NCBI RefSeq assembly: GCF_000974485.1
Contig: NZ_BBOM01000011.1
Coordinates: 1 to 64,000 of the forward strand
Length of the DNA: 64,000 nt
Direction of reading: 5' to 3'
Origin: Streptomyces sp. NBRC 109706
Lineage (GTDB): Bacteria; Actinomycetota; Actinomycetes; Streptomycetales; Streptomycetaceae
How positions within the stretch are numbered: the stretch's first letter is position 1; the number at the start of each line of letters is the position of its first letter. Of this stretch, positions 1 to 7,270 are shown piece after piece. The notes beneath the pieces are model-generated. The model saw only the letters and a program-made list of their open reading frames with translations. It ran no database searches and was not told the DNA's origin. The translations under genes and the position numbers were made by a program.

Positions 1-448
1 GCCGCTGCACGTCCGAGCGCTGCTGGACCGCGCTGCGGCGGGCGACCCGCAACGCCCGCAGGGCCTCGACCCGCCCGTCGCGGAACTTCGGTGTTCCCGT
101 GCGGCGTTCGGCGAGCGCGGCCCGGGCCGCTGCCTCGGCGTCGACCGGGTCGGACTTGCCCTGCCACCGACGTGCCTTGCGGTCCGGGCGGTCGATCTCG
201 ACCACCCTCACGTCACTTTCACGCAGGTGGCGGGCGAGTCCGGCGCCGTAGGCGCCGGTGCCCTCGACCCCGACCACCAGCAGGGCCCCGAAGGACCGGA
301 GCCAGGCCAGGAGCTTGCGGTAGCCGAGCGCGGAGGCGGGAAACTGGGCCGAGCCCAGGACCCGGCCCGCCGAGTCGATCGCGGCCGCGGTGTGGGTGTC
401 CTTGTGGGTGTCGACGCCGCCGGTGACCTCGACCTCGTGCTGTGACAT
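1..448 (-). CDS. IS110-family transposase, N-terminal part (runs off the window)
   Basis: The frame is open from an ATG at 446-448 down to position 1 with no stop, so only about 149 N-terminal residues are visible. They begin MSQHEVEVTGGVDTHKDTHT. This shows the RuvC-like DEDD motif of IS110 recombinases (GGVDTHKD, with VGVEGTGAYGAGLARHL and later KSDPVDAEAAARAAL). This family excises and inserts DNA through a DEDD/Tnp domain pair and is guided by a bridge RNA made from its own non-coding end. The C-terminal Tnp domain with its serine lies outside the window. The gene is on the same strand as the T4SS operon it interrupts. Confidence 0.9.
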   Translation of the reverse strand, partial: MSQHEVEVTGGVDTHKDTHTAAAIDSAGRVLGSAQFPASALGYRKLLAWLRSFGALLVVGVEGTGAYGAGLARHLRESDVRVVEIDRPDRKARRWQGKSDPVDAEAAARAALAERRTGTPKFRDGRVEALRALRVARRSAVQQRSDVQR

Positions 449-626
449 CGTGGGGTGTGCCGTCCTGTCCATTCGACCGGGTGGGTTGGCACCCGTCGGC
501 CGGGAGGACGGACAAGACAGTGATGGGGCCTCTGGCCAGGCTCTTATGAAGTCACGTCCCCCGGCCCGACGGATGCGGGCGAGCGTCCCCCGGACAGAGC
601 CGACAGATCCCGTTGAGGACCCTGAG
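449..626 (-). ncRNA. Candidate IS110 bridge-RNA region and IS end
   Basis: This is a stretch without a convincing gene, directly upstream of the IS110 transposase, where IS110-group elements carry a long non-coding end encoding the bridge RNA. It contains a strong nested hairpin. CCGTCCT at 460-466 pairs perfectly with AGGACGG at 505-511. Inside it, CGAC and GGGTG (474-477, 479-483) pair with CACCC and GTCG (490-494, 495-498) around a 6-nt loop. The outer IS boundary was not located, since IS110 elements lack clear inverted repeats, so the extent is approximate. Confidence 0.45.
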
Positions 627-752
627 TCAGTCAGGTGCTGGGTCAGACCCCGCCGGGGAACGCTCACGTACATCCTCACTGTCAGGTGCGAACGCCCCGC
701 TCTCCCCGCCCGCGTCGGTGGCGGTTCGGGTGCCCAACAGCTGGCGGATCAC
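627..752 (-). pseudogene. Truncated start of the next T4SS operon gene
   Basis: A GTG start at 750-752 overlaps the TGA stop of the PrgI-family gene (GTGA), the usual sign of translational coupling. The frame reads VIRQLLGTRTATDAGGESGA and ends after 41 residues at a TGA (627-629), close to the IS110 left end. In related operons the gene after PrgI encodes a VirB4-like ATPase. I infer that this is its N-terminus cut off by the IS insertion, but 41 residues are too few to prove the family. It could instead be a chance frame. Confidence 0.4.
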
Positions 753-1888
753 AGCGCACCACCCCCGCCGTTCCACGCCGCGTCGTGGAGCGCTCCCTCC
801 GGGGGCTGATCCTCGGGGGTGTCCTGCTCGGTCTCCTCCTCGTAGGCGGGGGCGGTGGTGGTGATGACGTCATGCGCGCCGGCCATGTCGGAGGAGGGCG
901 GGATGAGACTGTCGGGATTACACGCGGCGGCGAGCACGGCCGTGGCCTGACCCGCGTCCAGCGGTGTCACCGTGATCCCGACAGGCCCGAGCAGCTCGGA
1001 GGCTTCCTCCACCCGGCGCGCCAACCGTGCTTCGCCGGCCCGCCGCGCCGCGTTCCCGACCTCCGCTTGTCGGTTCCGGCCGCCGCGCCGGGGCGTCCGA
1101 CGCGGGCCGCCGAAGGAGAGATCGGCTGGCCCGGTGGTGCGCAGCGGTTCCCGGATCACCAGCAGGACCTGGCGGCGCAGCAGGTTGCTGGTCTCCCGCA
1201 GCTGCTCCAGGTAGTCGGCGTGTTCGAGCGCGGCGTGCTCCAGCGCGGGATGCGGGAGATGCGGAGCGTCGCTGCGCAGCTCGGCGATCTGCGCGGAGAC
1301 GTCGAGCCGTTCGGCGCGCACCACGATCTGGACCGGTGCGGTCAGTGAGTGCAGGTAACGGCCGAACGCCGCGGTGAGCGATTCCTGTTCGGCGGGGGTG
1401 CGTAGGGCGAAGTTAACCGTGGAGCAGACGGCGACCACCGCCATGCCGTCCCGGCCCAGATCGATGACCCCGGCCTCGGTGACGGACTGGGCTGGCAGCC
1501 GCAGCGGGGCGGGCGAGATCTGCCCGGTGGGCTGGGCCGGTTCGTCGGCCGGGTGGGCGCGGGCCGCGAGCCAGGCGGGGGCGGGTTGCACACCTTCTGG
1601 TGCGGCGATGCGGTAGCGGGGGGAGAGGCGTTGGCGTAGTGCGGCGAGCAGGAGTCGATCCAGCGGCAGGCCGTCCCGTCGCCCCAGGGCCAGGAGCACC
1701 GCGACGCCGGCCAGGGGAAGCGCGGCGACCAGGAAGGCGCCGACGGGCAGCAGAGTTCGGGTGGCGGTGTAGAGGGCGTAGAGGATGGTCGCGGCGCCGG
1801 AGAGCAGGAGGACTTGGCGTGCGGTGAGACCGGCGAGGATGGTGTCCTCGCGATCGACGTCCGCCGGGATGTGTACCGGGGTGCTCAT
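749..1888 (-). CDS. PrgI-family T4SS membrane protein
   Basis: The 379-residue protein begins MSTPVHIPADVDREDTILAG. Two hydrophobic segments near residues 26-42 and 47-68 are followed by a long cytoplasmic part containing LLAALRQRLSPRYR and VVAVCSTVNFALRTPAEQ. This is the pattern of actinobacterial PrgI-family proteins of conjugative elements, thought to work beside a VirB4-type ATPase in the mating channel. The start at 1888 is chosen because AAAAGGAG lies just upstream. The same frame stays open to 3205 but only antisense to better genes. It is the last intact gene of the minus-strand operon before the IS110 insertion. Confidence 0.75.
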   Translation of the reverse strand: MSTPVHIPADVDREDTILAGLTARQVLLLSGAATILYALYTATRTLLPVGAFLVAALPLAGVAVLLALGRRDGLPLDRLLLAALRQRLSPRYRIAAPEGVQPAPAWLAARAHPADEPAQPTGQISPAPLRLPAQSVTEAGVIDLGRDGMAVVAVCSTVNFALRTPAEQESLTAAFGRYLHSLTAPVQIVVRAERLDVSAQIAELRSDAPHLPHPALEHAALEHADYLEQLRETSNLLRRQVLLVIREPLRTTGPADLSFGGPRRTPRRGGRNRQAEVGNAARRAGEARLARRVEEASELLGPVGITVTPLDAGQATAVLAAACNPDSLIPPSSDMAGAHDVITTTAPAYEEETEQDTPEDQPPEGALHDAAWNGGGGAL

Positions 1889-1902
1889 GGTGGACTCTCC
1901 TT

Positions 1903-3675
1903 TTACGGATTCCTCGGCGGGCGTGGTGGCGGAGAACTGAACGTGGTCCGGCGCGGGGGCTGCCGGCGCGGTGGCGCGGGGATGTTGCCGCTCGGAGGGG
2001 TGGGGGAGCGGAAGGTGGTTCCTGCCGGTGGCCGGTTGGACTGGCGTGGTGGCGGGGTGGGTTGGGGGTTGGGCTGCTGGAAGCGCGGGCGGCCGGGTGC
2101 GGTGGATGGCCGCCCGGCGCGTGGCTGGGCGCGCTGGCCTTGGCCAGGAGCACGGAAGTGCGGCTGCCCGGGTGGTCCAGCGGGCGGAGGTGGGGAAGTG
2201 GTGGGTGAGCCCGGGGAGTTCGGCGCCTGGAAGCGAGGCATGCCCGGGGCGTGGCTGGTTCGGTAGGGCGGGGGAGTGGATTGCTGGTTGGGCTGCTGGA
2301 AGCGCGGGCGGCCAGGTGGCCGACGCTGCGGCCCCGGCAGATGCGCGGGCATGTTCGGGCCTCCTGCGGGTGGGCGATGCCGTCGGGTGTTGGGATGGGG
2401 GCCGGCACCGGGCCCCGGGCCACGGCCACTGCCTCTGCTGCCGCGCCCGGGGGCGGGGCGGGGGCCGGAGCCTCCCCCGCGCAGCAGGCCGAAGGTCTTG
2501 TACGCCAGGACGGCCCCGGCCAGCCGGCCGACCGCCGAGGGGCCGAGCGAGGTGAGCTTGGTGGCCGAGAGAATCCAGAACGGGATCTTGAAGAGGATGT
2601 AGAGCAGGGCCAGGGCGACCAACATGTTGGTCAACCCGGTGGGGTTGGAGCCGATGAAGGCGAATCCCTGGCTCGACAGGAAGACGTTCAAGGCGGCGAT
2701 CAACGTCAGGGACTGTGCGACCTGGATGGCCAACAGGCCGGCGAACGCGCGCCACCACCATCGGGCGATCGCCTCGGTCCCCGGCAGCGCGTGACACATC
2801 AGCGCCAGCGGGGCGGCGGCCAGCATGATCGTGACCAGGGCGACCCGGATCACATAGGTGACCAACACCGCCACCAGAAATCCGGCGACGGCCAGGCCGA
2901 GCAGGATGGTGAACATGCCTGCATCGCCGAGCGCGCCCAACACCATGTCGGTCAGGGCGACCCTGGGGGCATCCGGATCGATGCCCTGACTCGCCAGGGC
3001 ATCGGAGAGTCCGTTGGCCAGGACGATCATCCGGGTCGCGAAGAACAGGGACAGGGCGGAGGCGAGGAAGCCGACGACCAGCCTGGGAGCGATCTCCCGG
3101 ACGGTGTACTGGGTCTGCAGCGTCTGGTAGCTCATCACGATGAGCCCGCCGGCCATCACCAGGACCGTGTAGGCGGACAGCGCGATGTACCAGGAGTTCG
3201 ACCACAGACGATCGACATGCGGCAGCTCGTTCGGGGTCGGCGTGGTCAGCAGCGTCTCGCCCAGCAGCTCAAGCAGCGGATTGAGCGCGGCGACGGCCAA
3301 CTCGACGAAGAACGCGTTGATCGCCGAGGTGATGCCCTCGAAGACCCACCCCGCCATACCACCGGGCCCGCTCGGCGTGTCCGGTTCCTCCCGCTCCTCG
3401 CCACCATCCGGATCGTCCGGCACCGGATCGGGATCCCGGGGCAGCGGCTGCGGGATGCAGTCCCAGTCCTCCACCGGGTCACACGGGGAGGCGGGCGCCG
3501 CCACCGGTGCCGCTGAACTGGCGTACGACGCAGTGGGGTCGGGCTGGGGGCCGTCGCCGAAGAGGCCGAGGAGCGCCACAGCCGCCCCCGCGCCCAACAC
3601 CCACAGCGCGCGGGCACGTTGACCTCGGCGCCTGGCCGTGCGGCGGCGTCGTTTCGGGGGCTGGGCGCGGGGCAT
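1903..3675 (-). CDS. TrbL/VirB6-like conjugal transfer membrane protein
   Basis: This 590-residue protein has an Arg-rich N-terminus and a first membrane segment near residues 22-41. A Pro/Asp/Glu-rich linker follows, then about six to eight membrane helices between roughly residues 110 and 385 (for example WYIALSAYTVLVMAGGLIVM). The organisation matches polytopic inner-membrane T4SS components of the TrbL/VirB6 type. The C-terminal 200 residues are low complexity, with recurring RPRFQQPN / PRFQAPN / PHFRAPG units in a Pro/Gly-rich background. The gene starts 6 nt after the VirB2-like gene and ends 14 nt before the PrgI start, so it sits in one operon. Confidence 0.75.
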   Translation of the reverse strand: MPRAQPPKRRRRTARRRGQRARALWVLGAGAAVALLGLFGDGPQPDPTASYASSAAPVAAPASPCDPVEDWDCIPQPLPRDPDPVPDDPDGGEEREEPDTPSGPGGMAGWVFEGITSAINAFFVELAVAALNPLLELLGETLLTTPTPNELPHVDRLWSNSWYIALSAYTVLVMAGGLIVMSYQTLQTQYTVREIAPRLVVGFLASALSLFFATRMIVLANGLSDALASQGIDPDAPRVALTDMVLGALGDAGMFTILLGLAVAGFLVAVLVTYVIRVALVTIMLAAAPLALMCHALPGTEAIARWWWRAFAGLLAIQVAQSLTLIAALNVFLSSQGFAFIGSNPTGLTNMLVALALLYILFKIPFWILSATKLTSLGPSAVGRLAGAVLAYKTFGLLRGGGSGPRPAPGRGSRGSGRGPGPGAGPHPNTRRHRPPAGGPNMPAHLPGPQRRPPGRPRFQQPNQQSTPPPYRTSHAPGMPRFQAPNSPGSPTTSPPPPAGPPGQPHFRAPGQGQRAQPRAGRPSTAPGRPRFQQPNPQPTPPPRQSNRPPAGTTFRSPTPPSGNIPAPPRRQPPRRTTFSSPPPRPPRNP

Positions 3676-3681
3676 CGTCGA

Positions 3682-4047
3682 CTACTCCCCGACGATTCCC
3701 TGGAGGACGGCCACGATCAGCGGCGCGAGCGCCGCGATCCCGTAGCCCCAACCAGCCGACTTGAAGGCCCTGTTGGAGCGCTCGATCTCACCCGGGTCAC
3801 CGGTGGCCATCATGCGGATCACCGCGCCGACCGAGAGCATCACCGTGGCCAGCAGGGCGGCGAGTCCCATGATCCAGTTCCGGACGTTGCCCAGGACCCC
3901 TTCGAAGGAGTCCTCCGCCGCCAGAACCTGAAGCGGCTGCGCCGTCGCGGGTGAGGCGAACAGCAGGGGCAGGGCGATCACTGCGGCGACGATGGTCAGC
4001 TTGTGCCGACGCCGCAGTGAGAGGGAAAGCCGGGGTATCAGGCGCAT
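3682..4047 (-). CDS. VirB2/TrbC-like pilin subunit
   Basis: This is a 121-residue protein. A long signal peptide (residues 1-36, ending ASPATAQ) is followed by a mature part with two hydrophobic helices at about 58-80 and 100-118, separated by the short polar loop ATGDPGEIERSNRA. This is the architecture of VirB2/TrbC pilins of type IV secretion systems. The start at 4047 is preferred over one 54 nt upstream because GGAGG lies 7 nt before it. The start lies within the end of the upstream regulator gene (10-nt overlap), indicating coupling. Confidence 0.7.
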   Translation of the reverse strand: MRLIPRLSLSLRRRHKLTIVAAVIALPLLFASPATAQPLQVLAAEDSFEGVLGNVRNWIMGLAALLATVMLSVGAVIRMMATGDPGEIERSNRAFKSAGWGYGIAALAPLIVAVLQGIVGE

Positions 4048-5015
4048 CGGGGTACCTCCGAGGACTCGGTTTCCGGTCGGTCGGGCGTGCTTCGCCCGCA
4101 CTGGAGAAGGCCGGAATCCGAGTCCTTTTTGGACACCGCACGAGCAACTTTCTTCGTTTGCTCAGTTCGCGCACGACTCCGGAGATTGACTACTTGCTGT
4201 GAGGCCTGTTCGGCCGGCGGGCGGCTCAACTCGGCGGCGACGTGGTCGGCGACCGGGTCGGTGGAGTCGCCCGGGTCGGCAGGCTGGCGCAGATAGTCGG
4301 TCAGGTGACGCTCGGCGCGTTGGCGGGCCTTGTAGGCCGACGCGACGGTTACCTGGTGGTCGGCCGCCCACCGACCGACCGGGACGTCTTCGAGTCGGGT
4401 GGAGCCGATCAGATCCGCCTCGGTCCGCGTCAGCACTCCCTCCCGGACCGCCCGTGCCAGGACGAGGTCCGGGTGACCCCACGGGGGCGCGGGCGGCGTG
4501 GAGCGAAAGCCGGGCGGCACAGGGGTGGGTGCGTCCAGCGCCTCGAACAACGCGGCCATCCCGGCCCGGTAGGCCGCCCACCGCAGCCGTGGCAACACCT
4601 GCGGCCGGTCGATGTCCACGGTGGCGATGGCTCCGATGAACCCCGCCAGAACCTCGGCCTGGACATCGAACGGATCACCGGGGTAGCGGGATGTCAGCCA
4701 CCGAGCGGTCGAAACGAGTGCCGGCAGCGCCATCCCGGTGCACGCCAGCGTCCAGGTCGCCCCTTCGCTGCGCGCCCGCTTCACCAGCTCGGTCCACACC
4801 GCATCGCGAGTCGCCTTCGGGCAACTGCGGCGCATCAACCGGTCGCGCAACTCGTCCAGCGGCAGCACCCGGTTGGGCAGCCCGCGAACGGCACGTACAT
4901 CCAAAGCCAACGGCCTCGGCCCGGTCACCAACCAGCCGAAGCACACCCGCGCGGTATCCAGCGGAAGCTCCCGGGCTCCGGCCGCAGCCCGATCAGTTGA
5001 CGGTATAGCTCTCAT
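4038..5015 (-). CDS. Sigma-70-region-4-like regulator of the element
   Basis: The protein has 325 residues. The C-terminal half includes LTRTEADLIGSTRLEDVPVG followed by WAADHQVTVASAYKARQRAE. This resembles the helix-turn-helix of sigma region 4, in which a terminal recognition helix is followed by an Arg-rich segment. The N-terminal two thirds, with several Trp/Arg-rich helices, is not assigned. It is the first gene of the T4SS operon, so it may control element transfer. No RpoD-type region 2 is obvious, so it may be a DNA-binding regulator rather than a true sigma factor. Its last 30 codons contain a copy of the 31-bp element at 4107-4138. Confidence 0.5.
   Translation of the reverse strand: MRAIPSTDRAAAGARELPLDTARVCFGWLVTGPRPLALDVRAVRGLPNRVLPLDELRDRLMRRSCPKATRDAVWTELVKRARSEGATWTLACTGMALPALVSTARWLTSRYPGDPFDVQAEVLAGFIGAIATVDIDRPQVLPRLRWAAYRAGMAALFEALDAPTPVPPGFRSTPPAPPWGHPDLVLARAVREGVLTRTEADLIGSTRLEDVPVGRWAADHQVTVASAYKARQRAERHLTDYLRQPADPGDSTDPVADHVAAELSRPPAEQASQQVVNLRSRARTEQTKKVARAVSKKDSDSGLLQCGRSTPDRPETESSEVPRCA
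4107..4138 (-). repeat. 31-bp regulatory-type repeat, copy A (upstream of the VirB2-like gene)
   Basis: On the minus strand the site reads CGGTGTCCAAAAA, 7 variable bases, then GATTCCGGCCT. The same 13+7+11 arrangement recurs on the plus strand at 5483-5513. This copy lies inside the 3' end of the regulator gene, about 60 nt upstream of the VirB2-like start. Confidence 0.6.
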
Positions 5016-5133
5016 CAGAGCGTCCCCTTCTCACGGTCGAGAAATGACGCCCAAATCAATGCATCCCGGCGACAAGAAAGAGACAAGGAAACGACAACGC
5101 GGAACAAGAAGATCGGCTTGCAGGGTGTCGAAT

Positions 5134-5276
5134 CACTTAAAGGAAGCTGAACAAGAGCAAGGCTCTCAGGCGGGAATCGAGGTACATCCGAGGCGGTGGG
5201 CCGCGTGCCTGTGGGGCCGCTTAAATGGTGTTTGAGCTGCGGCTTTAAGTGGCGCGTCACCCTGTCTTAAGTGGCG
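5134..5276 (+). repeat. Iteron-like TTAAGTGGCG repeats
   Basis: TTAAATGGTG at 5221-5230, TTAAGTGGCG at 5245-5254 and TTAAGTGGCG at 5267-5276 are direct repeats with starts 24 and 22 bp apart, about two helical turns. An inverted CACTTAA occurs at 5134-5140. Such spacing is typical of binding sites for a repressor or replication initiator. The bound protein is unknown. Confidence 0.5.
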
Positions 5277-5482
5277 GAAGCGTCGTGTCCGCAGCCCTGC
5301 TGGCCCGCCTTGTGGGATCTCCCGGAAGAGGGGACCCTATTTCTTTCGGGAGAGCAGCAGCGATGCGGCATATTGGTGCGCGGAAAGGGATGGCGGCCGG
5401 GAGCGAGAGGGAGTGGTTGGCTCAGCTCGTCCACTGGTCCTTCCGCTGCGGGCGTCGAGGCCACTTGAAAAAGTCCGGGAGT

Positions 5483-5513
5483 CGGTGTCCAAAAACGGCC
5501 CAGATTCCGGCCT
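5483..5513 (+). repeat. 31-bp regulatory-type repeat, copy B (upstream of the methyltransferase cassette)
   Basis: CGGTGTCCAAAAA at 5483-5495 and GATTCCGGCCT at 5503-5513 match copy A at 4107-4138, in opposite orientation. The site is 39 nt upstream of the first gene of the plus-strand operon. Confidence 0.6.
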
Positions 5514-5552
5514 CTTGAGTGTCTGAATCCTCCACCGACCTTGGAAGGCCGC

Positions 5553-6389
5553 ATGACCTCAGGCCCTGAGCACAATCTTCCGTCCGACGGTACGCACAGC
5601 CACGACGGCTCGACGCCACTGCGTCACTTCCGCCGACGCCCAGCCACCGTGTGGCCTCTGCCCCAACAGCGCGCGGTCGCGCCCTCCCCGCCCCGGCCCG
5701 CTTGGTTGGAAGCGGCCGTTCACCGCGTTGCCACTACTTACTCCCGCCGTGGAAGTCGCGTGCTCCTCCTCGCTCCGCCGGCACCCGATCGCGCGTCGGG
5801 GGCGAAAGCCGGCGATGCTGAAGGGGGAACCCTCGCCAGCCTGCTGGCCTCCGCCGAGTTGCTGTCCCGACTCAACCGACCCGCCGACGTACGCGCCCTC
5901 ACCTACCCGAGTCCTACCGACTCCAGCGCTCCCCAGCCCGCCGCCGGATACCGACCCCGACTGGTGGTATCGGCTCCGTTGGTCTCTCCCCTCGGGCCGA
6001 CCGACCACCGACCCGACCGGTCCGGGCAGTCGGTCGCCGTGGGCGCCGCCGACCGCTACTCCCTCGTGATCACTCCCGTGGATTCACAGCCGGCCGACTG
6101 GGCCACGAGAGTGGCCTGGGACGACCTGCTGGTTCCCAACGGCATCCTCGCCGTCATAACCCAAAGTGACATATCCAGGAGATCCCCAGGCCCCGCAAGT
6201 CGTTTGCTGGCGCACCTCTCAGGCCGGGGTGAGATGGCTCTGCTCGACCGCATTGCCTTCTTGGCAGCCACCAATGAAGTGCCCTCCGGAGCTTCACCGG
6301 CAACTGACGTCGGAGCAGGGGCGCATACCGAACTGCTGCTCCTTACCCGCGTGGCCGCCGCCGGCAGTCGGACGGGGGTGGGCCGTTGA
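5553..6389 (+). CDS. Unrecognised protein opening the methyltransferase operon, methyltransferase-like
   Basis: I do not recognise this 278-residue protein with certainty. A strand-like segment (SRVLLLAPPAP) near residues 65-75 and a C-terminal WDDLLVPNGILAVITQSD segment resemble the strands of a Rossmann-type methyltransferase. The glycine-rich SAM-binding loop and a PPY motif are missing. The start ATG at 5553 is preceded by GGAAGG. The stop overlaps the TTG start of the next methyltransferase-like gene, so the two are coupled and may act as a pair. Confidence 0.55.
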   Translation: MTSGPEHNLPSDGTHSHDGSTPLRHFRRRPATVWPLPQQRAVAPSPPRPAWLEAAVHRVATTYSRRGSRVLLLAPPAPDRASGAKAGDAEGGTLASLLASAELLSRLNRPADVRALTYPSPTDSSAPQPAAGYRPRLVVSAPLVSPLGPTDHRPDRSGQSVAVGAADRYSLVITPVDSQPADWATRVAWDDLLVPNGILAVITQSDISRRSPGPASRLLAHLSGRGEMALLDRIAFLAATNEVPSGASPATDVGAGAHTELLLLTRVAAAGSRTGVGR

Positions 6390-7270
6390 ATTGGCACCCG
6401 TTGCCCGAACTGCCCGCGGTGGCCTCCGAGGTGCCGAGCCGAGGGGCGATGCCGGTGGTCTGGCCGACCGGCCAACGAGGCACGCACCTGGTCGAGCACG
6501 GCTACCTCCCGGACACCGAGCGGGATCACCTCCGCGTCCCGCCGGCCACAGCCGCCTACGCCGTCCGGGCCTTGACCAAGCCCGGCGACATGGTGCTGGA
6601 CCCCGACTGCGGCGCCGGAACAGTCCTGGTCGAAGCCCTGCACTGCGGGCGCCACGCCGTCGGCGTTGCCCGGGGCCGCCGCTGGTGGGCCCTGGCCCGT
6701 GCCAACCTCACCGCCGCCAAACGCCAAGGCGCCGCAGCCGATGGGATGGTGCTGCCCACCAGCCGAGCCGGCGACCTCACTGGCAGCGCCGACCTGATCC
6801 TGACCGCCTGGCGCCACCCCGCCGACGGCAGCGGCGCGCGCGGAGACCGGCTCACCGAGATGCTGGCCTGGTCCCGGGACGTGCTCAAACCGGGCGCGCA
6901 TCTGGTGGTCGTCGCCCGCCCACAGCGTCGCCTCGGCTACCTGCTGGACGGACCCGGACATGTTCAGCGGGCCGCCCTCGCCGCCCGTCTCGTCCCTATC
7001 GGGCGCTGCATCGCGCTGCAAGTCCCGCTGCGCCACGGCGAACTGGCCCTCCGCGTGAGCAGGGCGCAACAGCGGGCCGTGGCCCGCACCGAGCGCCTGA
7101 CCGGCCACCCCATCGCGCTGACCGCCCACCACGACGTGCTGGTCTTCCGCTCACCCCACCTCTCCACCCAGGCCGCTGCCGCCGAACCACCGGCCGACGC
7201 GCCCATCCCGCAGCGGCTGCTGGCCCGCCCCGAACGCAGCGTTCGCGAACTGGTGGGAGGCGCCGCGTGA
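6386..7270 (+). CDS. Class I SAM-dependent methyltransferase-like protein with no PPY motif
   Basis: The 294-residue protein has a clear SAM-binding motif I (VLDPDCGAGTVLVEALHCGR, about residues 70-89), preceded by the KPGDM lead-in seen in TRM11-like and DNA methyltransferases. At the expected catalytic motif IV position it reads ADLILTAWRHP instead of a D/N/S-PPY/W motif. It may therefore be inactive on bases, act on another substrate, or be a non-catalytic partner. It starts at TTG overlapping the previous stop and ends at the GTG of the next gene. The order suggests co-translation with two canonical DNA methyltransferases. Confidence 0.6.
   Translation: MNWHPLPELPAVASEVPSRGAMPVVWPTGQRGTHLVEHGYLPDTERDHLRVPPATAAYAVRALTKPGDMVLDPDCGAGTVLVEALHCGRHAVGVARGRRWWALARANLTAAKRQGAAADGMVLPTSRAGDLTGSADLILTAWRHPADGSGARGDRLTEMLAWSRDVLKPGAHLVVVARPQRRLGYLLDGPGHVQRAALAARLVPIGRCIALQVPLRHGELALRVSRAQQRAVARTERLTGHPIALTAHHDVLVFRSPHLSTQAAAAEPPADAPIPQRLLARPERSVRELVGGAA

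Larger units (their letters stand above)
5016..5552. promoter_or_regulatory. Divergent control region of the mobile element
   Basis: This is a 537-bp gap between the minus-strand T4SS operon and the plus-strand methyltransferase operon, with no convincing gene. It contains three direct copies of a TTAAGTGGCG-like motif and one inverted half copy, plus one copy of the 31-bp repeat. It is relatively A+T rich around 5020-5160 compared with its surroundings. It should contain both operon promoters and possibly operators or a replication/transfer site. Confidence 0.6.

Noticed and set aside
1889..3205. A long open frame extending the PrgI-family protein upstream by about 440 codons
   Set aside because: It is the same strand but another frame of the TrbL-like gene. 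A strong ribosome-binding site sits before the ATG at 1888, and the extension has a low-complexity, shadow-like composition.
5267..5575. A 102-codon minus-strand frame in the divergent region of the mobile element
   Set aside because: It runs across the repeats and the 31-bp element, has mixed codon use, no ribosome-binding site and no similarity I recognise.
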